DNA from: Anadara kagoshimensis | Taxonomy: Eukaryota > Mollusca > Bivalvia > Arcoida > Arcidae | Length of the DNA: 64,000 nt | Reading direction: 5' to 3' | Assembly (NCBI GenBank): GCA_021292105.1 | Contig: CM037869.1 | Location: forward strand, 36,769,835 to 36,833,834 | Shown here: piece after piece, positions 20,347 through 32,349 of the stretch | Position numbering within the stretch: position 1 is the first letter of the stretch | Layout: each line of letters opens with the position of its first letter | Notes under the pieces: generated by a model | Databases searched by the model: none | What the model was told of the DNA's origin: nothing | The model's input: the letters and a program-made list of their open reading frames with translations, nothing else | Made by a program: the position numbers and the translations under genes

Positions 20347-20386
20347 GACGGCCGTTTCGGAATACTATTTCTAGTTAAGTAGTGCT
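20341..20386 (-). ncRNA. Decayed hammerhead ribozyme, upstream member of a tandem pair
   Basis: Stem I halves, AGTATTCCGAAAC and GGCCGTC remain in order, but the first core block no longer matches the consensus. Together with 20128-20173 it brackets the 212-nt monomer. Confidence 0.7.
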
Positions 20387-21314
20387 TCGACCATAGAATA
20401 TTGGATGACTTCTACTGTGAAAGTTTAAGATCAATCGATTTTTTTATCTTTTCTTTTTTGATATTACTCCATTGTTGTGTCGGATTCTTGATAACGAAAG
20501 TTTTTGTTTTTCAACATCATACGTTTTTGAAGAATACGGAAGAATATAAACGTCGATTTTAGTTTTGTTTTTCAAATCCTACCGTTTGTTCTTTTAGTCA
20601 TTCATAACGTGATCTAATCTGCACCTGAAAATGTACTTTCCAACAGGAACACGACACAACACAAGTAATTGAGAGTCAAACAAGACAAGCACAAAATCCC
20701 AATTTCAGACAGGTTCTCGAATACATGTCCAGTGACTTGACTACAGCAATATTTTTGGATCTTAACAATATTTATAGGTGTCAGTATTTTCCCAACATTT
20801 TATTTACAGTTAGAATTTACAAATTCAGTCAACCATGTCAAGATTTAAACGCGCATACTTATCCACAAAACTTGTTACTCAAAAATTAAGAGTTGCGACA
20901 CGTGGGATGGATAAGTGTTGAAAGCCCACGCCAAGATTTCACTTCTGACAAGGTGGTCAATTTTGTGACCGTACAGTAACCGGAGCTGTCTAGATAAAAG
21001 ATGCTAAATTTACCATTTGGGATTTGCCTTTATTAATTAAGGCTAGTCGAACCTAGCCGGGACTATGACCATTCGTCAACTTAGCCTAGGCCTCACAACA
21101 TCAGCATCAAATGAAAAAACGCATTTATGGGCTATCAATATATCCAAGTTAAGAGTCGACATTTATTTGTAAGCAGTTAGCTTTGTTTCTGTCATGGGAA
21201 CAAGCTCTGCTATAGTGTTATTGGCTGTGAAACAACTACACCTAAAGCAGGAGAAGCAGGTATGTTGTTGCAAAGAAAAGGAAAAAAATTCAATAGAATA
21301 TCAAAAACAAATAT

Positions 21315-21535
21315 ACTGGTTAATGTCCGAATCACAATCCAGAAGCAAAGTAAAAACTTTTAAACTGACTAGTTAGGTTAAACCAAAGAAGTGAGACCGG
21401 GTGCTCCGGAAGGGTTAGCACCTCCTGTTTAGCTAGATACACTCGCCACGCGTGTAATCAAAATTGAGTGAAAAGAAGATGTAACTATTGGATGTCAAAT
21501 ATATCCAGGACAATCCTAGGTTATTACGTTTGTCA
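21315..21535 (+). repeat. REP, forward, 3' truncated
   Basis: AATGTCCGAATCACAATCC, AGCAAAGTAAAAAC, GTGAGACCGGGTGCTCCGG and TTTAGCTAGATACACTCG are in REP order. It ends near CAATCCTAGGTTATTACG. Confidence 0.75.
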
Positions 21536-21769
21536 TATAGCTTCACATTTGGTCTCGTGACATTCTATCTACAAATAATTCTAAATTTGAAAATTATGTG
21601 CATGCCATTTATTTCAGTGAGCTTGAAATAAAAGTATTATAAAAAACAAATAACACGATTCTTCAAGTTCTACTTGTTTATTCTTATACCTTAATTATGA
21701 CACTAACAAAAGGTCACAATTGAAGCTGTTTGGCAAACGCCATGACTATTCTATGCAGCAATTTACTTG

Positions 21770-22175
21770 TTTATCGTTTATTTGTTTCATAATTAATATA
21801 CCTTGTTCCCATTATGGGAAACATATGAAACGACACCAGCTGCTGACGCCGAGATATTGCAGGCCTGGGCTTATCAAGACTCTCAAAACGTTTAATTGTC
21901 GTTATTACAAATTTGTTAAAAAAAATAGTGTGTCTCTGTATCCAAAATTACTCTGGATATGTCTGACGTCCCGTAGTTCCATTTTCCTTACATCATTTCC
22001 AGTTTCGATTACAGGCGTGGCGGGTGTAGCTAGACAAACAGGAGGTGATGACCCTTCCGGAACACCAGACCTCAATTCCCAAGTGTTTAACCTTATTTGT
22101 CAGGTTCAATGTTTTTACTTTGCTGTGCGATTTGGTTTGGACATAGATTGGTATTGGATTTTTATTATAACTGGA
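21770..22175 (-). repeat. REP, reverse, near full-length
   Basis: CTTGTTCCCATTATGGG, GATATTGCAGGCCTGGGC, CTGACGTCCCGTAGTTCC, GGCGGGTGTAGCTAG and GTTTTTACTTTGCTGTG follow reverse REP order. With the forward copy at 21315 it forms an inverted pair, also present in duplication copy 2. The open frame at 21720-22283 is a translation of this repeat. Confidence 0.75.
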
Positions 22176-22646
22176 AACAATATGTTTGCAATATTAATAA
22201 TATTAATTGCTGTATATATAATTATCTCCTTTTATACTATTCATACACATAGACCATCTGTTCTCTTGTACAAATATTTGTGAATGAAAATATATTAAGC
22301 GCTTGTCATTTTTTTATCCAACACTTCATATGGGATTTCGACGTTACTTCTGAATCTGTAAAATATGGTGATAAAATATCAGATTTTCGGCGATTGTCAC
22401 TTGATAATGCATTTAATAAAATTAGATGTTATTCTTAGGAAAGCATTTTTTAGTTTCAAAATTTTTTTTTTGCTTTTGTATTGTGCTTTGGAAATGGATT
22501 AGTATGTTTCTTTTTTATTACCATTTTTACAGACAAAGTGTATTCTTGAATGAAATTATTAAAACTAGATTGCGGCAGGATTAATATAATATAACGATAT
22601 TTGAATATTTCAAGAGTGGTAGTATAGTATTATATTTTACGTTAGA

Positions 22647-22648
<2 letters not shown>

Positions 22649-22683
<35 letters not shown>
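22649..22683 (+). repeat. (GT)n microsatellite
   Basis: About 17 GT units; the counterpart at 61331 has about 23. Confidence 0.95.
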
Positions 22684-22684
<1 letters not shown>

Positions 22685-23384
22685 CACGTTAGTTCGTTAA
22701 AAATCTCTTTTTTTTTTTCTAATTTCAAAAGATAGTTAAATGAATAATATCAAACTAAAGGTGCGTGTAAATTCAAAGGTGAATAGACAAGATAAAACGT
22801 GACATTTGGCGTGTTCGTTCCATCATTGCTCAATCACTTCTCTGTTCCCAATAGCGTACATCCGCTGACCTCTTAATAAAGTAAACCAATACAACATGAA
22901 AATTATTGTGTTGTTTCAATGAGTGTAAGCAAACCTTATTTGATAAGAAGCAGCAAGTTCTCGGAAAACTTTGTTACATAAAGGAAGTTAGAGAGTTTAA
23001 TCAGTCCATGCCCGATTAAATGAAATTTAACACCTCAATTAAGCTAGATCGTTTATTCAAGTTTGTTCAATGAACTTCAACCTATTAAGAATTACTCGTT
23101 ATACCAATTCGGGCAACATGGTGATATATTTATATTAGCGATATGCACTGTACAAATTGTTGTTCACTTGCAATGCGAAAAAAGTGTAAATGGTTTTAAT
23201 GGTAATTTTCTGCAGAATAGATGTTTTCAAAAAGTTTATGAAATAGAAAAATGAAAAATACTAGCATCATATTACCGGTATTTTATATAAAAAAACTGAC
23301 AGATCTCTTAATTATATCAAATACTTTTTCAAATATTCGGCATTTGTTCTAATTTTGAATCGTCCACTTATCAAAAACAAACGT

Positions 23385-23505
23385 ATCAATCCCTGCCAAT
23401 TCCAACACCCAAAGCCAAGTAAACACGTGAACTACATCAGGGAAGTGAGGCCAGGTGCTCCATAAGGGTAAGAATATCCTGTTTAGCTAGGTTAAATCTA
23501 TATTA
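23385..23505 (+). repeat. REP fragment, forward
   Basis: AAGCCAAGTAAACACGTGAAC, GGGAAGTGAGGCCAGGTGC and TTTAGCTAGG follow REP order with internal loss. Confidence 0.6.
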
Positions 23506-23700
23506 AATAATTCAAAGCCTTCTTGCCGTCAACTGAAAGTCACGTATATCAAGTGATTGTGTATCGATTCTTCTGAAATGTATCTGTGCTTCCAGCAGGT
23601 TATTATTCCGATAGATTTGAGCTATAAATTCAATTTTATTATTGCAGCACACGAAATGTCTATTGTGGTAACTTAGTACTTAACCTGTTCTAATGTTGCG

Positions 23701-23745
23701 GCAGTAAACGACAGTTTCGGAATCAAATTCCCTATTAGTAGTGCT
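23701..23745 (-). ncRNA. Decayed hammerhead ribozyme relic
   Basis: The minus strand keeps AGCACTACT, GGGAATTTGATTCC and GAAAC in order with the usual flank TTTTTGGTTCA. The core is degraded. The counterpart is at 62404-62448. Confidence 0.6.
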
Positions 23746-23919
23746 TGAACCAAAAATGTGGATATTCAATTTCTTTTAAGATGTTAAATTCTTAGATTAA
23801 GATGTAACAATTTGAGCTTTACCAAATGCATAAATGCACTTTGCGCCAAATTGAAGACTTTATTATGGCGGTCGAAATCAATACCTCTAATCAAACCAGA
23901 TATGATGAAAGTTTTCTCT

Positions 23920-23998
23920 TATGCATGTGGAACCCTTTTTACTAAATTCACTTTTACAGAACACTTTCTCAAAAATTTTTTCTTTCTGTCATTTATTA

Positions 23999-24049
<51 letters not shown>

Positions 24050-24164
24050 GTAGCTATTTGACAAGTGATAAAAGTTGTTACTGGTGTTTATGGAACCCTT
24101 TTGCTCAATTCACTTTTTCAGAACACTTTCTCAAAAAACTTTTTTCTTTCTGTCATTTATTAAA

Positions 24165-24200
<36 letters not shown>

Positions 24201-24675
24201 TTCTCTCTCATTAGTAGCTATTGGACAAGTAATAAAAATTGTTACTGATGTTTATGGAACCCTTTTTGCTCAATTCACTTTTTCAGAACACTTTCTCAAA
24301 AACCTTTTTTCTTGTCATTTATTAAATATCCTCTCTCTCTCTTTCTCTCTCTCTCTCCTCTCTTTCTCTCATTAGTAGCTATTAGACAAGTGATAAAAGT
24401 TGTTACTGATGTTTATGGAATCCTTTTTGCTCAATTAACTTTTTCAGAACAATTTTTCAAAACCTTTTTTCTTGTCATTTATTAAATCTCTCTCTCTCTC
24501 TCTCCCTCTCTCTCTCTCTCATTAGTAGCTATTGGACAAGTGATAGAAGTTGTTACTGATGTTTATGGAATCCTTTTTGCTCAATTCACGTTTTCAGAAC
24601 ATTTTCTTACGACCTTTTCTTTCTCTGTCATTTAGTTACTCTCCTCTCTCTCTCTCCTATCTCATTAGTATCTAT
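23920..24675 (+). repeat. Compound satellite: about 150-bp unit with (TC)n, 5 units
   Basis: Each unit contains TTAGTAGCTATTGGACAAG, GTTGTTACTGATGTTTATGG, TGCTCAATTCACTTTTTCAG and CATTTATTAAA followed by a (TC)n run of variable length. Five units are present here and six at 62623-63605, so it expanded or contracted after the duplication. Long serine/leucine-rich open frames across it are artefacts of the TC runs. Confidence 0.9.
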
Positions 24676-25750
24676 CGTGGATTCAAGTCTGAAACTTCAG
24701 AAACCTTATCGGAATTTAATATCGTGACACTACCATTGTTAAATAAAATTAGATTACCTTGTACAGGTTTTATTAGTGCAGATTTTACGTTCGGTCAAGT
24801 ACACAAACAAGATAGAACGCAATTCAATTATGCAATATAAATGACACAAAGATACATCTAGAAGAAAGGTTATCTGTCATTTTGAAAATTTCACAAGACA
24901 TTTTACCCCTAGAGTTTATATTCCTGTCATAAAGGTCAGCCGTTCTTGTTTAGACAGGTGCAATTAAGTAATCCTCCTAGTCCTCTAAACCGAATTTCTG
25001 AGTAGAATGATGATAAAATACACGAAAATACCGCGACTTCTATTTAGGACTGATAAGGATATGTCCTTCAAGACGGTTAGTTCCTTGTTCGGGATGTAGG
25101 TGTCTGACCTACATAGATATCTTTACTTCGACAACATTTGTTTGTTAATCCTGTGGTTTTCGGAGAATCTCTCGAGTTCGTGGAAGTTTAAAATTAGGAC
25201 CTTATTAAACATGAATTCGTGGAAGGACCGAATAATGTCTTTGAACACGTGTTACTTCCATGACAAATTATTTTGAAACTTACAACAACGTTATCTTTTC
25301 TTCAGGCTTAAAGAAATAAAATAAAAATAGAACTGACATTTATTTAACAGTCTAAATTTTAATTTTATAAATTTTCAAATAAAATATGATCTGTGCAACA
25401 AAACAAAACAAAACACTAAAAGTTAAAAGGTCAACGAAAAAAGCTACCACTAAGACAAATATATAAACATAATTTGACCACCTATTATTAAATGCAATAC
25501 TTTTATGCATGCCATCAGCAATTATAAATAGTCATTAACTTTATCATATCACTCTCTGATAGAGCATCAGTTGAACGTAGTTTTGACATTTTTATTATAA
25601 TTGTCAATTGTTTGACCATATATATATTTGCATTTCGTCTTCAACTGTTTGTCGTTCTGTTGAAATAAAAACTCATTTTCGTGTTTTTATATTAATATCA
25701 GTATTAATTAAAGCATGAACGGCGATTATCAAACCACTTTTAATAAAACC
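24676..25750. other. Intergenic; end of comparable duplication, nothing recognised after
   Basis: No gene or RNA was recognised. Similarity to the second duplication copy is seen to 25066, where the window end stops the comparison. Confidence 0.45.
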
Positions 25751-25754
25751 GGCA

Positions 25755-26010
25755 AAATAAGCATGTCAATGTCCACAAGAGAAGTGATGTGGGGTACTCG
25801 GAATGTTAAGTACCTGCTTTCTAGCTAGCTAAACCCATCACTTGTAAATTCGCAATTGAAAATGAAAGAAACTATCGGACCTGGAATATATCCAGGATAG
25901 TTTAAGATACAAAGACGGTCATACAAATTTTCAGGGCCTTTATAAGTTATGGTTTGCAACATGCCCGAAGCAACAATTCCTAAGAAACTGTTGTTGAAAT
26001 AATATGCTGT
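25755..26010 (+). repeat. REP, forward, diverged
   Basis: GTCCACAAGAGAAGTGATG, TTCTAGCTAGCTAAACCC, AACTATCGGACCTGG and GGTTTGCAACATGCCCG follow REP order with considerable decay. Confidence 0.6.
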
Positions 26011-26640
26011 TTTCTATAGTCAAAATACATGTATATCACATTATCTGGTGATGTACGTCGACTCAATTCTATTGATAACTATGACATCTGGCAAAGTTAA
26101 ACTCGTGGAATTCCACAAAAACATTGAGTCCGGGTGTTTTGCATGGATAAACAGCTGCTATTTAATTACCTACATCAACCATTTCAAGATTAAAACACAA
26201 AGATTACATTTTTACAAACCGCTGTGAATTGACATTGTGATTGTTGCTTCAATGATGGCAGCTTCATGCATTAAGATCATATTTAAAAAATAACACAAAA
26301 GTGATTCATTGTAAAGCGTCATGTTACTGTCAATAATATTAAACTTAAACCGGGACGCCACCAGTTATAAGTGAAAATGGAAAATCTTACTATATGTATG
26401 TTTTTCGCAAAATGCAATTTGTAATGTCGAGAGTTCTTTAGAGTGCATCGCCTACCGTGACACAAAGCATAGGTTTTTAATGTATATGCATTGACTTGTT
26501 TTTATAAATGTGGTGGCTTTACACAAAATAACCCACGGACATCGTCATCAATCTCCAAAGTTGGTATTGTAAAGCTGGAGATTTTCGACATAGATTACTA
26601 TTCTATCAATCAAAATTTAACATACCAATACATATCTAAA
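26011..26640. other. Intergenic, nothing recognised
   Basis: A poor REP-like echo is visible near 26095-26170 (TCGTGGAATTCCAC, GCTATTTAATTACC). No gene or RNA was seen. Confidence 0.35.
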
Positions 26641-27165
26641 TCAAAATCCAAAAGTAATCAAAAACAAACATACTAATCCATATCCAAATCATTATCCAGA
26701 AGCAAAGTAAAAACTTTGGAACTGACAAGTTAGGTTATACACGTGAACTTTCACCAGGGAAGTGAGGCCGGATGCTCCGGAAGGGTAAGCACCTCCTGTT
26801 TAGCTAGCTTCACCCGCCACGTGTGTAATCAAATTTTGTGTGAAAGGAACATGGAACTATGAGACATCAAAAATATCAAGGGCAAACCTGGACACAGAGA
26901 CATCAAACTTGTCAACAATACTGAGGTGACGGCCATATAACTTTTTGAGGGCCTTGATAAGCCTAGGCTTGCAATATCCCTGAGTCGACAATTTATTTCC
27001 AAGCAGCCTACTTCGTTGTCCCAGTAGTGGGAACAAGCTCTACCATAGCAAAGTATATAAAAACTTTGAAAATAGAGAATTGTTGTAACCACATGAACTT
27101 CAACCAAGGAAGCGCGGCCGGAACTCAGAAAGCATAAGCACCTCCTTTTTAGCTAGTTAAGTTAG
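26640..27165 (+). repeat. REP, full-length forward copy plus partial second head
   Basis: Complete from ATCCATATCCAAATC to GTAGTGGGAACAAGCTC at 27035, followed by a second AACTTCAACCAAGGAAG/AGCACCTCC block at about 27095-27160. It lies just downstream of LRR4. Confidence 0.8.
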
Positions 27166-27273
27166 TAACCGTAGTTGTATAAATACCGTTCATTCTAAAA
27201 CTATTCACATAGAAACAAAAACAAATGTTCAATTTAATTTACTTCTCTTATTCCATATACATTCATGAATTGA

Positions 27274-28661
27274 TTAGCCAATAATAGGAATTGTTGTTGA
27301 AGAATTATAATCTGGACAATGAACCACAAAATTGTCAAGATAATGTCTGATATTTGAGAATATTGTAGCACAGTTTCCAAGTATCTGACCATTTCTTAAG
27401 GGCGTTTTATCAACTCGAATCTTGAACTGCACTAGATCACATGTACATTCAATATTGTCGTTCTCTAAGTTAAGGTATTTCAGATTCAGAACGTTCTTAA
27501 GCGCATTCGGTATGGTTTGTATGCGAGTATTGGAGAGGTCGATGGATGTAAGATTAAAAAGGTTTGATAATGCACTGTCAGAAACATATTGAAGATTTTT
27601 ATTTCCAGCAAGAGACAGAGTTTGCAGGCTGTGGAGATTCTGCAGGTCATTTCTGTCAAAACTTTTGATGTTGTTGTAGGACAAATCAAGTAATTGTAGA
27701 TGTTGAAGGTTTCCGTTCCGTCCGGTTATAGCTCCGGGAATTCTGTCCAGGGAACAGTTGACAAGTCTCAGATTATGTATTTTGCTGTTGTTGATAAACT
27801 TAACAGCTTCATCGCTGATAACAAGTAGCTTATTATCATCCAAACTCAGATCGTTCAACTCGACCAAAGGTTCAAGTACAAATGGGAATCTATTTAAATT
27901 GTTATCTCTAAGGCTTAGTGTACGAAGCTTTGAAAGTCCCACAAACGATTGCTCTATAATGCCATTATCGCCAGCGTTAATGTTATGATCAAAATGGAAT
28001 TCAACCAGTCTTGGAAGATGAGATAATCCGAGCGGTACGGTCGTCATTTGAGTGTTTTGTATTGTCAAATTTGTAAGCGTGGTTTCAAAAGAATGAAATG
28101 AATTTTGTGGAAGGTAAAAAATAAATGCTCCATCTAATTCTAAGTTAGTCAAACGTGGAAAATGGCTAATTCCCGAGGGCCATTTTTGAAGAGCCGTTAA
28201 GTGACCGAAAGAAAACTTTTTAAGTGTATCACCAATCGCTCTAGTAACCGAATCCGAAAAACCGCTTGCAGGGATGGGATTGTCTCTGACATCCAATGAA
28301 GAAAGAACATTCAAATAGCGGAAAGCAGTCGGCAATGATGCTATCGTATTATGACTGATGTCAAGACCTTCTAATTTGTCCTCCAAGCCTCTAAATGCAT
28401 GGTCGTCAATATAAAATATACTGTTGTTGCTGATCAAAATCTCTTTACAAAGAAATTTGCTAAGGCGTCTGATGATATTATTGAAATTTGGTTGTTGCTT
28501 AGGTCCAGCTTATCATAGTTATATAATTTAAAAGATTGTGGAACAATGGTCAGTCCTTGACCGTTGCAGTTTATCTCCTTGTTGGCACAATGGCAGCTTG
28601 CTGGGCATTGAGCAGATGTACTTGCTAACAAAAGTGTTAGGAAAATTAGTAAGCTTGACAA
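27274..28661 (-). pseudogene. LRR4: secreted leucine-rich-repeat gene with one frameshift
   Basis: The main exon starts after acceptor TTTTTTCTCTTGCAG with signal segment LSSLLIFLTLLLASTSA and a classic N-terminal cap CPASCHCANKEINC. A frame break lies at about 28440-28450: compared with LRR5 (GVKEILLSNN), one G appears missing in GTAAAGAGATTTTG. Downstream, 27274-28437 is open for 387 residues. It covers the remaining LRRs, the NTQMTTVPL and FDHNINAGD hallmarks, a C-terminal cap (CTCDLVQFK...C...C) and the tail YNSSTTIPIIG. Everything else is clean, so it is either a very young pseudogene or a sequence error; if the base were present the protein would be about 463 residues. It is head-to-head with LRR5, its closest relative here. 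Confidence 0.85.
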
Positions 28662-28769
28662 CTGCAAGAGAAAAAAAATACAAATTGCTTATGAACAACC
28701 CCAAAGTCTATCTAAATTCAGTTTTCTATGTTTCTTATGTGAAACAGAAATGTGTACCTGATGATATTT

Positions 28770-30100
28770 AAAACAAACACGACAAAATAGAAGTTATTGA
28801 AAGAAACAGCAATACGTTACAAGGAAACACCCGACACATATATACTATATAAGAAAAAACACTCACAGGGAAGAAATATTCGCCACTTTCACGGCGATTT
28901 TTGAACTGCGGATATGGCAAAATCATAGTCAGTTTGGTAATTTGCATGGCGGCCATATTGGATTCATGATATGGTTAAAATACAAATGACTTTATATAGA
29001 CCAGTGATGATAAATTGGTCCTGTACAAGTTTTCTCACAAGTAGAAAAAAAATTGCTGATACATACTTTGACTGTACACCGCCTGATATTGTTTGGGTGG
29101 ATCAACATAAATTTACTTAATTAAAAGACCGGCCTTTCCAAATTAAAAATCCGAAGCGTGTTATCATTGAATTCTCATTATAAAACATGTTAATTTAATT
29201 CAAAATCTACATTTTCTGCGAATTCGAAGCACAATTTTAATTCTAATACTAAAGATCTTACTCGATTTGCTGATGACGCAAGTGACCACGGAAATTCTTC
29301 AACTAGAATATAATGTCCTTCTCCCGTGAAGACTTGACAATTTTCGGCCCGGGTAAGTTAAAAAATGGATAATTTGCGTGACCGGCATCACGTTTGAATG
29401 GCGGCGCGTTCAAAACTTTGCTCATGAATATTAATGAATCACGGTCACGTGATTGTTAGCTCATGAATAAATTGATCACCATTGTGCCATATGGAATATG
29501 TCCTCTCGGAAAACTTTCTTATTTTTCCTTGTATACTTTCCCTACAGTCAAAACCGTTTAATTTCTCACCGCAAAATAGTTTAGAAGATCAAATCTGCGA
29601 ATGTTTTCTACTGCTAGAGTTTTTTCTTGTAAAGTAAAGAGACAAATTCCAACTTATTAGGTATAAGTATGTATAGCAATATATATAAATATAAGAACAA
29701 ATAACACTGAATTTTGAATCAACACATGTTGAATTTTATTGCAAAATTGTCATCTAATGCTTTAAAATTTAAACATGTTTAGTAATAAATAAATAATAAT
29801 GAATTACAGTAGTATTTTTTCTTGATGACAGAATTTTGTATTTTGCATGGTTTGAATTGACACCCCACGTAACCAATGTATAAATGTATATTTTAACATC
29901 AAATGTCAAACTAACTTTTTGACTACTGTTTCGAGTCATGTGACAACAAAAACAAAACAAAAAAGTACAGATAATAATTTTTACGATATCTCTTATGAAT
30001 GTCACGTGGACGTTTCTGTATATGTAAAATACAGGTAGCTCGTTACCTAGAACACAAATATATTCTATTTCAAAACTTATTTCATTTTTTTATTTCTTAC
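28770..30100. other. LRR4 intron region, nothing else recognised
   Basis: The proposed intron (28662-30104) is mostly AT-rich. The stretch 29270-29470 is GC-richer, with GGCCCGGG and two CTCATGAAT repeats. A segment at 29508-29560 (TCTCGGAAAACTTTCTTATT...CTTGTATACTTTCCCTACAGTC) recurs at 31622-31675 upstream of LRR5. No separate gene was seen. Confidence 0.4.
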
Positions 30101-30104
30101 TTAC

Positions 30105-30107
30105 CAT
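30105..30107 (-). CDS. LRR4 proposed start codon exon (ATG alone)
   Basis: On the minus strand ATG is followed at once by the strong donor GTAAGTAAG. Joined in phase 0 to 28661 it gives M-LSSLLIFLTLLLASTSAQ. The same arrangement is found in LRR5, which makes a chance match unlikely. Confidence 0.62.
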
Positions 30108-30619
30108 ATTGAAAATATAATTTTCGTTCTTTCTCCACTTACAGTCCTATCAACAATTCACCTATAACTACCAAGAAGAAAAGATAAGTGATAGTCAAAG
30201 TTATTTATAAGAACCTTTAATGTATAAACATGTTACAATATGATGAATAATGTGTTTAACATAAATCGGGGTATATAAACCTTCAATATCTCAACAAAAA
30301 ATTTATTCAAATAGGTCAATGTAAATATGTGTTTAACATTGTAAATTGCCATTAATCAGGTAAATAAATTTTTAGTGTTTATAAATAAACCATGTTCAAA
30401 TGGGTTGACGGAAACTGATTTACATTATAAATTGTCTTCGACCAAAAAAACATTATCTTCAAAGTTTTAACGAATATCGCATGTACAATTATCAAAAATT
30501 GAAGCTTCAAAGTTCAAAATATCAATAAATTAAAATCTATGTAACATTTTACCTTCATTGCTTTTAAAAATGTATTTTAGTATATAGAATTATATTCACT
30601 TATGGCATTTCAGCATAAT

Positions 30620-30770
30620 AAATAATAACAAACATACTTATCCATGTTTAAATCAAAATCCAAAAGCAAAGTAAAAACGTTGAAACTGAAAATTAAACAC
30701 GTGAACTTCCATCAGGGAAGTAAGGTTAGGTGCTCTGGAAAGGTAACCACTTATATACACATAAATGTAT
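30620..30770 (+). repeat. REP fragment, forward, upstream of LRR4
   Basis: ATCCATGTTTAAATCAAAATCC, AGCAAAGTAAAAACG, CACGTGAACTTCCATC and GTGCTCTGGAAAGG follow REP order. Confidence 0.65.
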
Positions 30771-30924
30771 CAATAGCTAATGGTATAGAAATAAATGCCT
30801 TCTGCAAATAGATATTTAAACATCGGATCCCTAACATAAATTTGTTCAATTAGGCGATGTTATTTAATCTTCCAATTAGACATTTGTCACTGATTTCTTT
30901 AAATTTTTAATTCATTATTATCGG

Positions 30925-31050
30925 TTGTAGGTAGCTAGAGCTTTCAGATCACCATGTCTCTCTTTTTCCCCTAATTTGCCAGTTCTCAATTATTTTGCTT
31001 AGCTTTTGGGGTAGTGATTTGGATATGAACCCGTATGTTCAAACACTACT
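30925..31050 (-). repeat. REP fragment, reverse, decayed
   Basis: GGTAGCTAGAGC, TAATTTGCCAGTTCTCAA and GGGGTAGTGATTTGGATATG resemble reverse REP. Confidence 0.45.
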
Positions 31051-31244
31051 TGTACCAAAGTTTTTTTTATCAGAAGTAAAATATATTTTTAATTTTCTGC
31101 TTATGATAACAGATATGCATGTGTCAGTAACATAGAATATATTCAAATGGTAAATTGTTTTAAACTTGTATTGATTAAAATGTTAAATTATATAAATTGT
31201 AATAATATGTTTCTAGGTTACTATAAAGTTCACTCAAAATTCAT

Positions 31245-31575
31245 TTTGCGGTAAGTTAGTTGATAGAGTGCTCGTTTCATAAGTGGGAGAACGTGGGTTC
31301 GAACGGGTCTGACCCAAGACTTGAAACTGGGTGGTGACTTTTCTTTCACAAGAACTCGTCATTAAAAAATGAAAGTCACGATTCATCAAGAAAGGAACCT
31401 AAAATAAACGTGGTTCCATGTCACGGTAGGCTTGGTACGATAAAGAACCCGACTGTATAATGCCATCAGCGCAATATACAGGCGAAATTTCTGCATCTTC
31501 ACTTATAACTGGCAACGTCTCGATATAAGTGAAATATTCTTGACTGGTACGTTAAACATCATTACACAACTCAAC
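31245..31575 (+). repeat. SINE family B, upstream of LRR5
   Basis: Diverged tRNA-Lys-like head (GTAAGTTAGTTGATAGAGTG, GGGTTCGAACGGG), body TCACGGTAGGCTTGG and TGCCATCAGCGCAA, tail CGTCTCGATATAAGTGAAAT and TTGACTGGTACGTTAAACA. Same order as 7150-7495. Confidence 0.8.
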
Positions 31576-31908
31576 TCTTTTGGCTTACTAGGAAGTTCGC
31601 TCTAAATTCAGTTTGATTAATTCTTTCTTCTCGGAAAAATGTCTTATTTTCTCTTGTATACTTTCCTTACAGTCAGCCTTTATCGGGATTATTCTTATGC
31701 CCAATCAATAAAACACGCCTAAGAGGAGTAGTTTTAAAATTTTGTCAATCAATTTTCAAATCAATATGTGTCTATATATTTCATTTATCTCTTAAAGTCA
31801 AACATATAGGTTATTTGAAGTTCTGATTGACGCTTATCTTTTACTAGTTACCTGTGTCGTGTGTTAACTCAACAGCACTTTTAGTGAAAGGAAAGAATCA
31901 CAGGCACG

Positions 31909-31911
31909 ATG
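31909..31911 (+). CDS. LRR5 proposed start codon exon (ATG alone)
   Basis: GCACGATG is followed immediately by donor GTAAGTAAT. Joined in phase 0 to 34302 (intron 2390 nt) it adds one Met before MFPVLFTISLLLASSYA. Translation could also begin at the exon-2 ATG itself. A GATA-like motif (GCTTATCTTT) lies about 75 bp upstream. Confidence 0.6.
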
Positions 31912-31924
31912 GTAAGTAATATAC

Positions 31925-32345
31925 TAGTAAACGAATAAATCTATTTTAACACATTAAATGAGAGGTGTTAATAGTATTTATATTTTGTACGTACAATCAG
32001 GTAAATTTCATGAGAAACAAAATTGACTGTAAATTGTTATTAAAAGTGTATCAAATTTCGGTGTATCTCCATTTTTGTTGTTAGATATTTTAATATTCTT
32101 TATATATTATACGTAAAATCAGTTTGTAAATATCATCAGACACAAATTGACTTTCAATTGTTATTTGAAATGTATCAAATTCGGTATCAAAAGTAAATAT
32201 AGGAATAAATCTATTTTAACACATTAAATGAGAGGTGTTTATATTTATATTTTATATGTAAAATCAATTAGTAAATATCATGATACACAAAATTGACTGT
32301 CAATTGTTATTTTGTAATGTATCAAAATAATATCAAAATCTGCTG
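31925..32345 (+). repeat. Three-unit tandem repeat in the LRR5 intron
   Basis: GAATAAATCTATTTTAACAC, ACATTAAATGAGAGGTGTT, AAATTGACTGTAAATTGTTA and ATGTATCAAAT recur, with complete units at about 31930 and 32210 and a partial unit at about 32080. The unit is about 135-140 bp. Confidence 0.7.
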
Positions 32346-32349
32346 ACTG

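Larger units (their letters stand above)
11829..25066 (+). repeat. Segmental duplication, copy 1
   Basis: Similarity to 49753-64000 begins sharply at ATTAAATCTAAATTTGGGAC (11829 and 49753) and runs collinearly to GATAAGGATATGTCC (25066), where the other copy meets the window end. It spans LRR2, LRR3, their shared promoter region, SINE A, the ribozyme repeats, GT and CT repeats. Copy 1 is about 1 kb shorter, because copy 2 has an extra REP at 53056-53464, extra sequence at 59600-60230 and a longer CT satellite. Confidence 0.93.

Noticed and set aside
21720-22283. 187-residue open frame
   Set aside because: It is a translation of a reverse REP copy, and its counterpart in the second duplication is broken differently.
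23812-24840. Serine/leucine-rich proteins over the CT satellite (also at 62515-63661)
   Set aside because: They arise from (TC)n runs and a repeated spacer. Unit number and TC length differ between duplicates, unlike a coding region.
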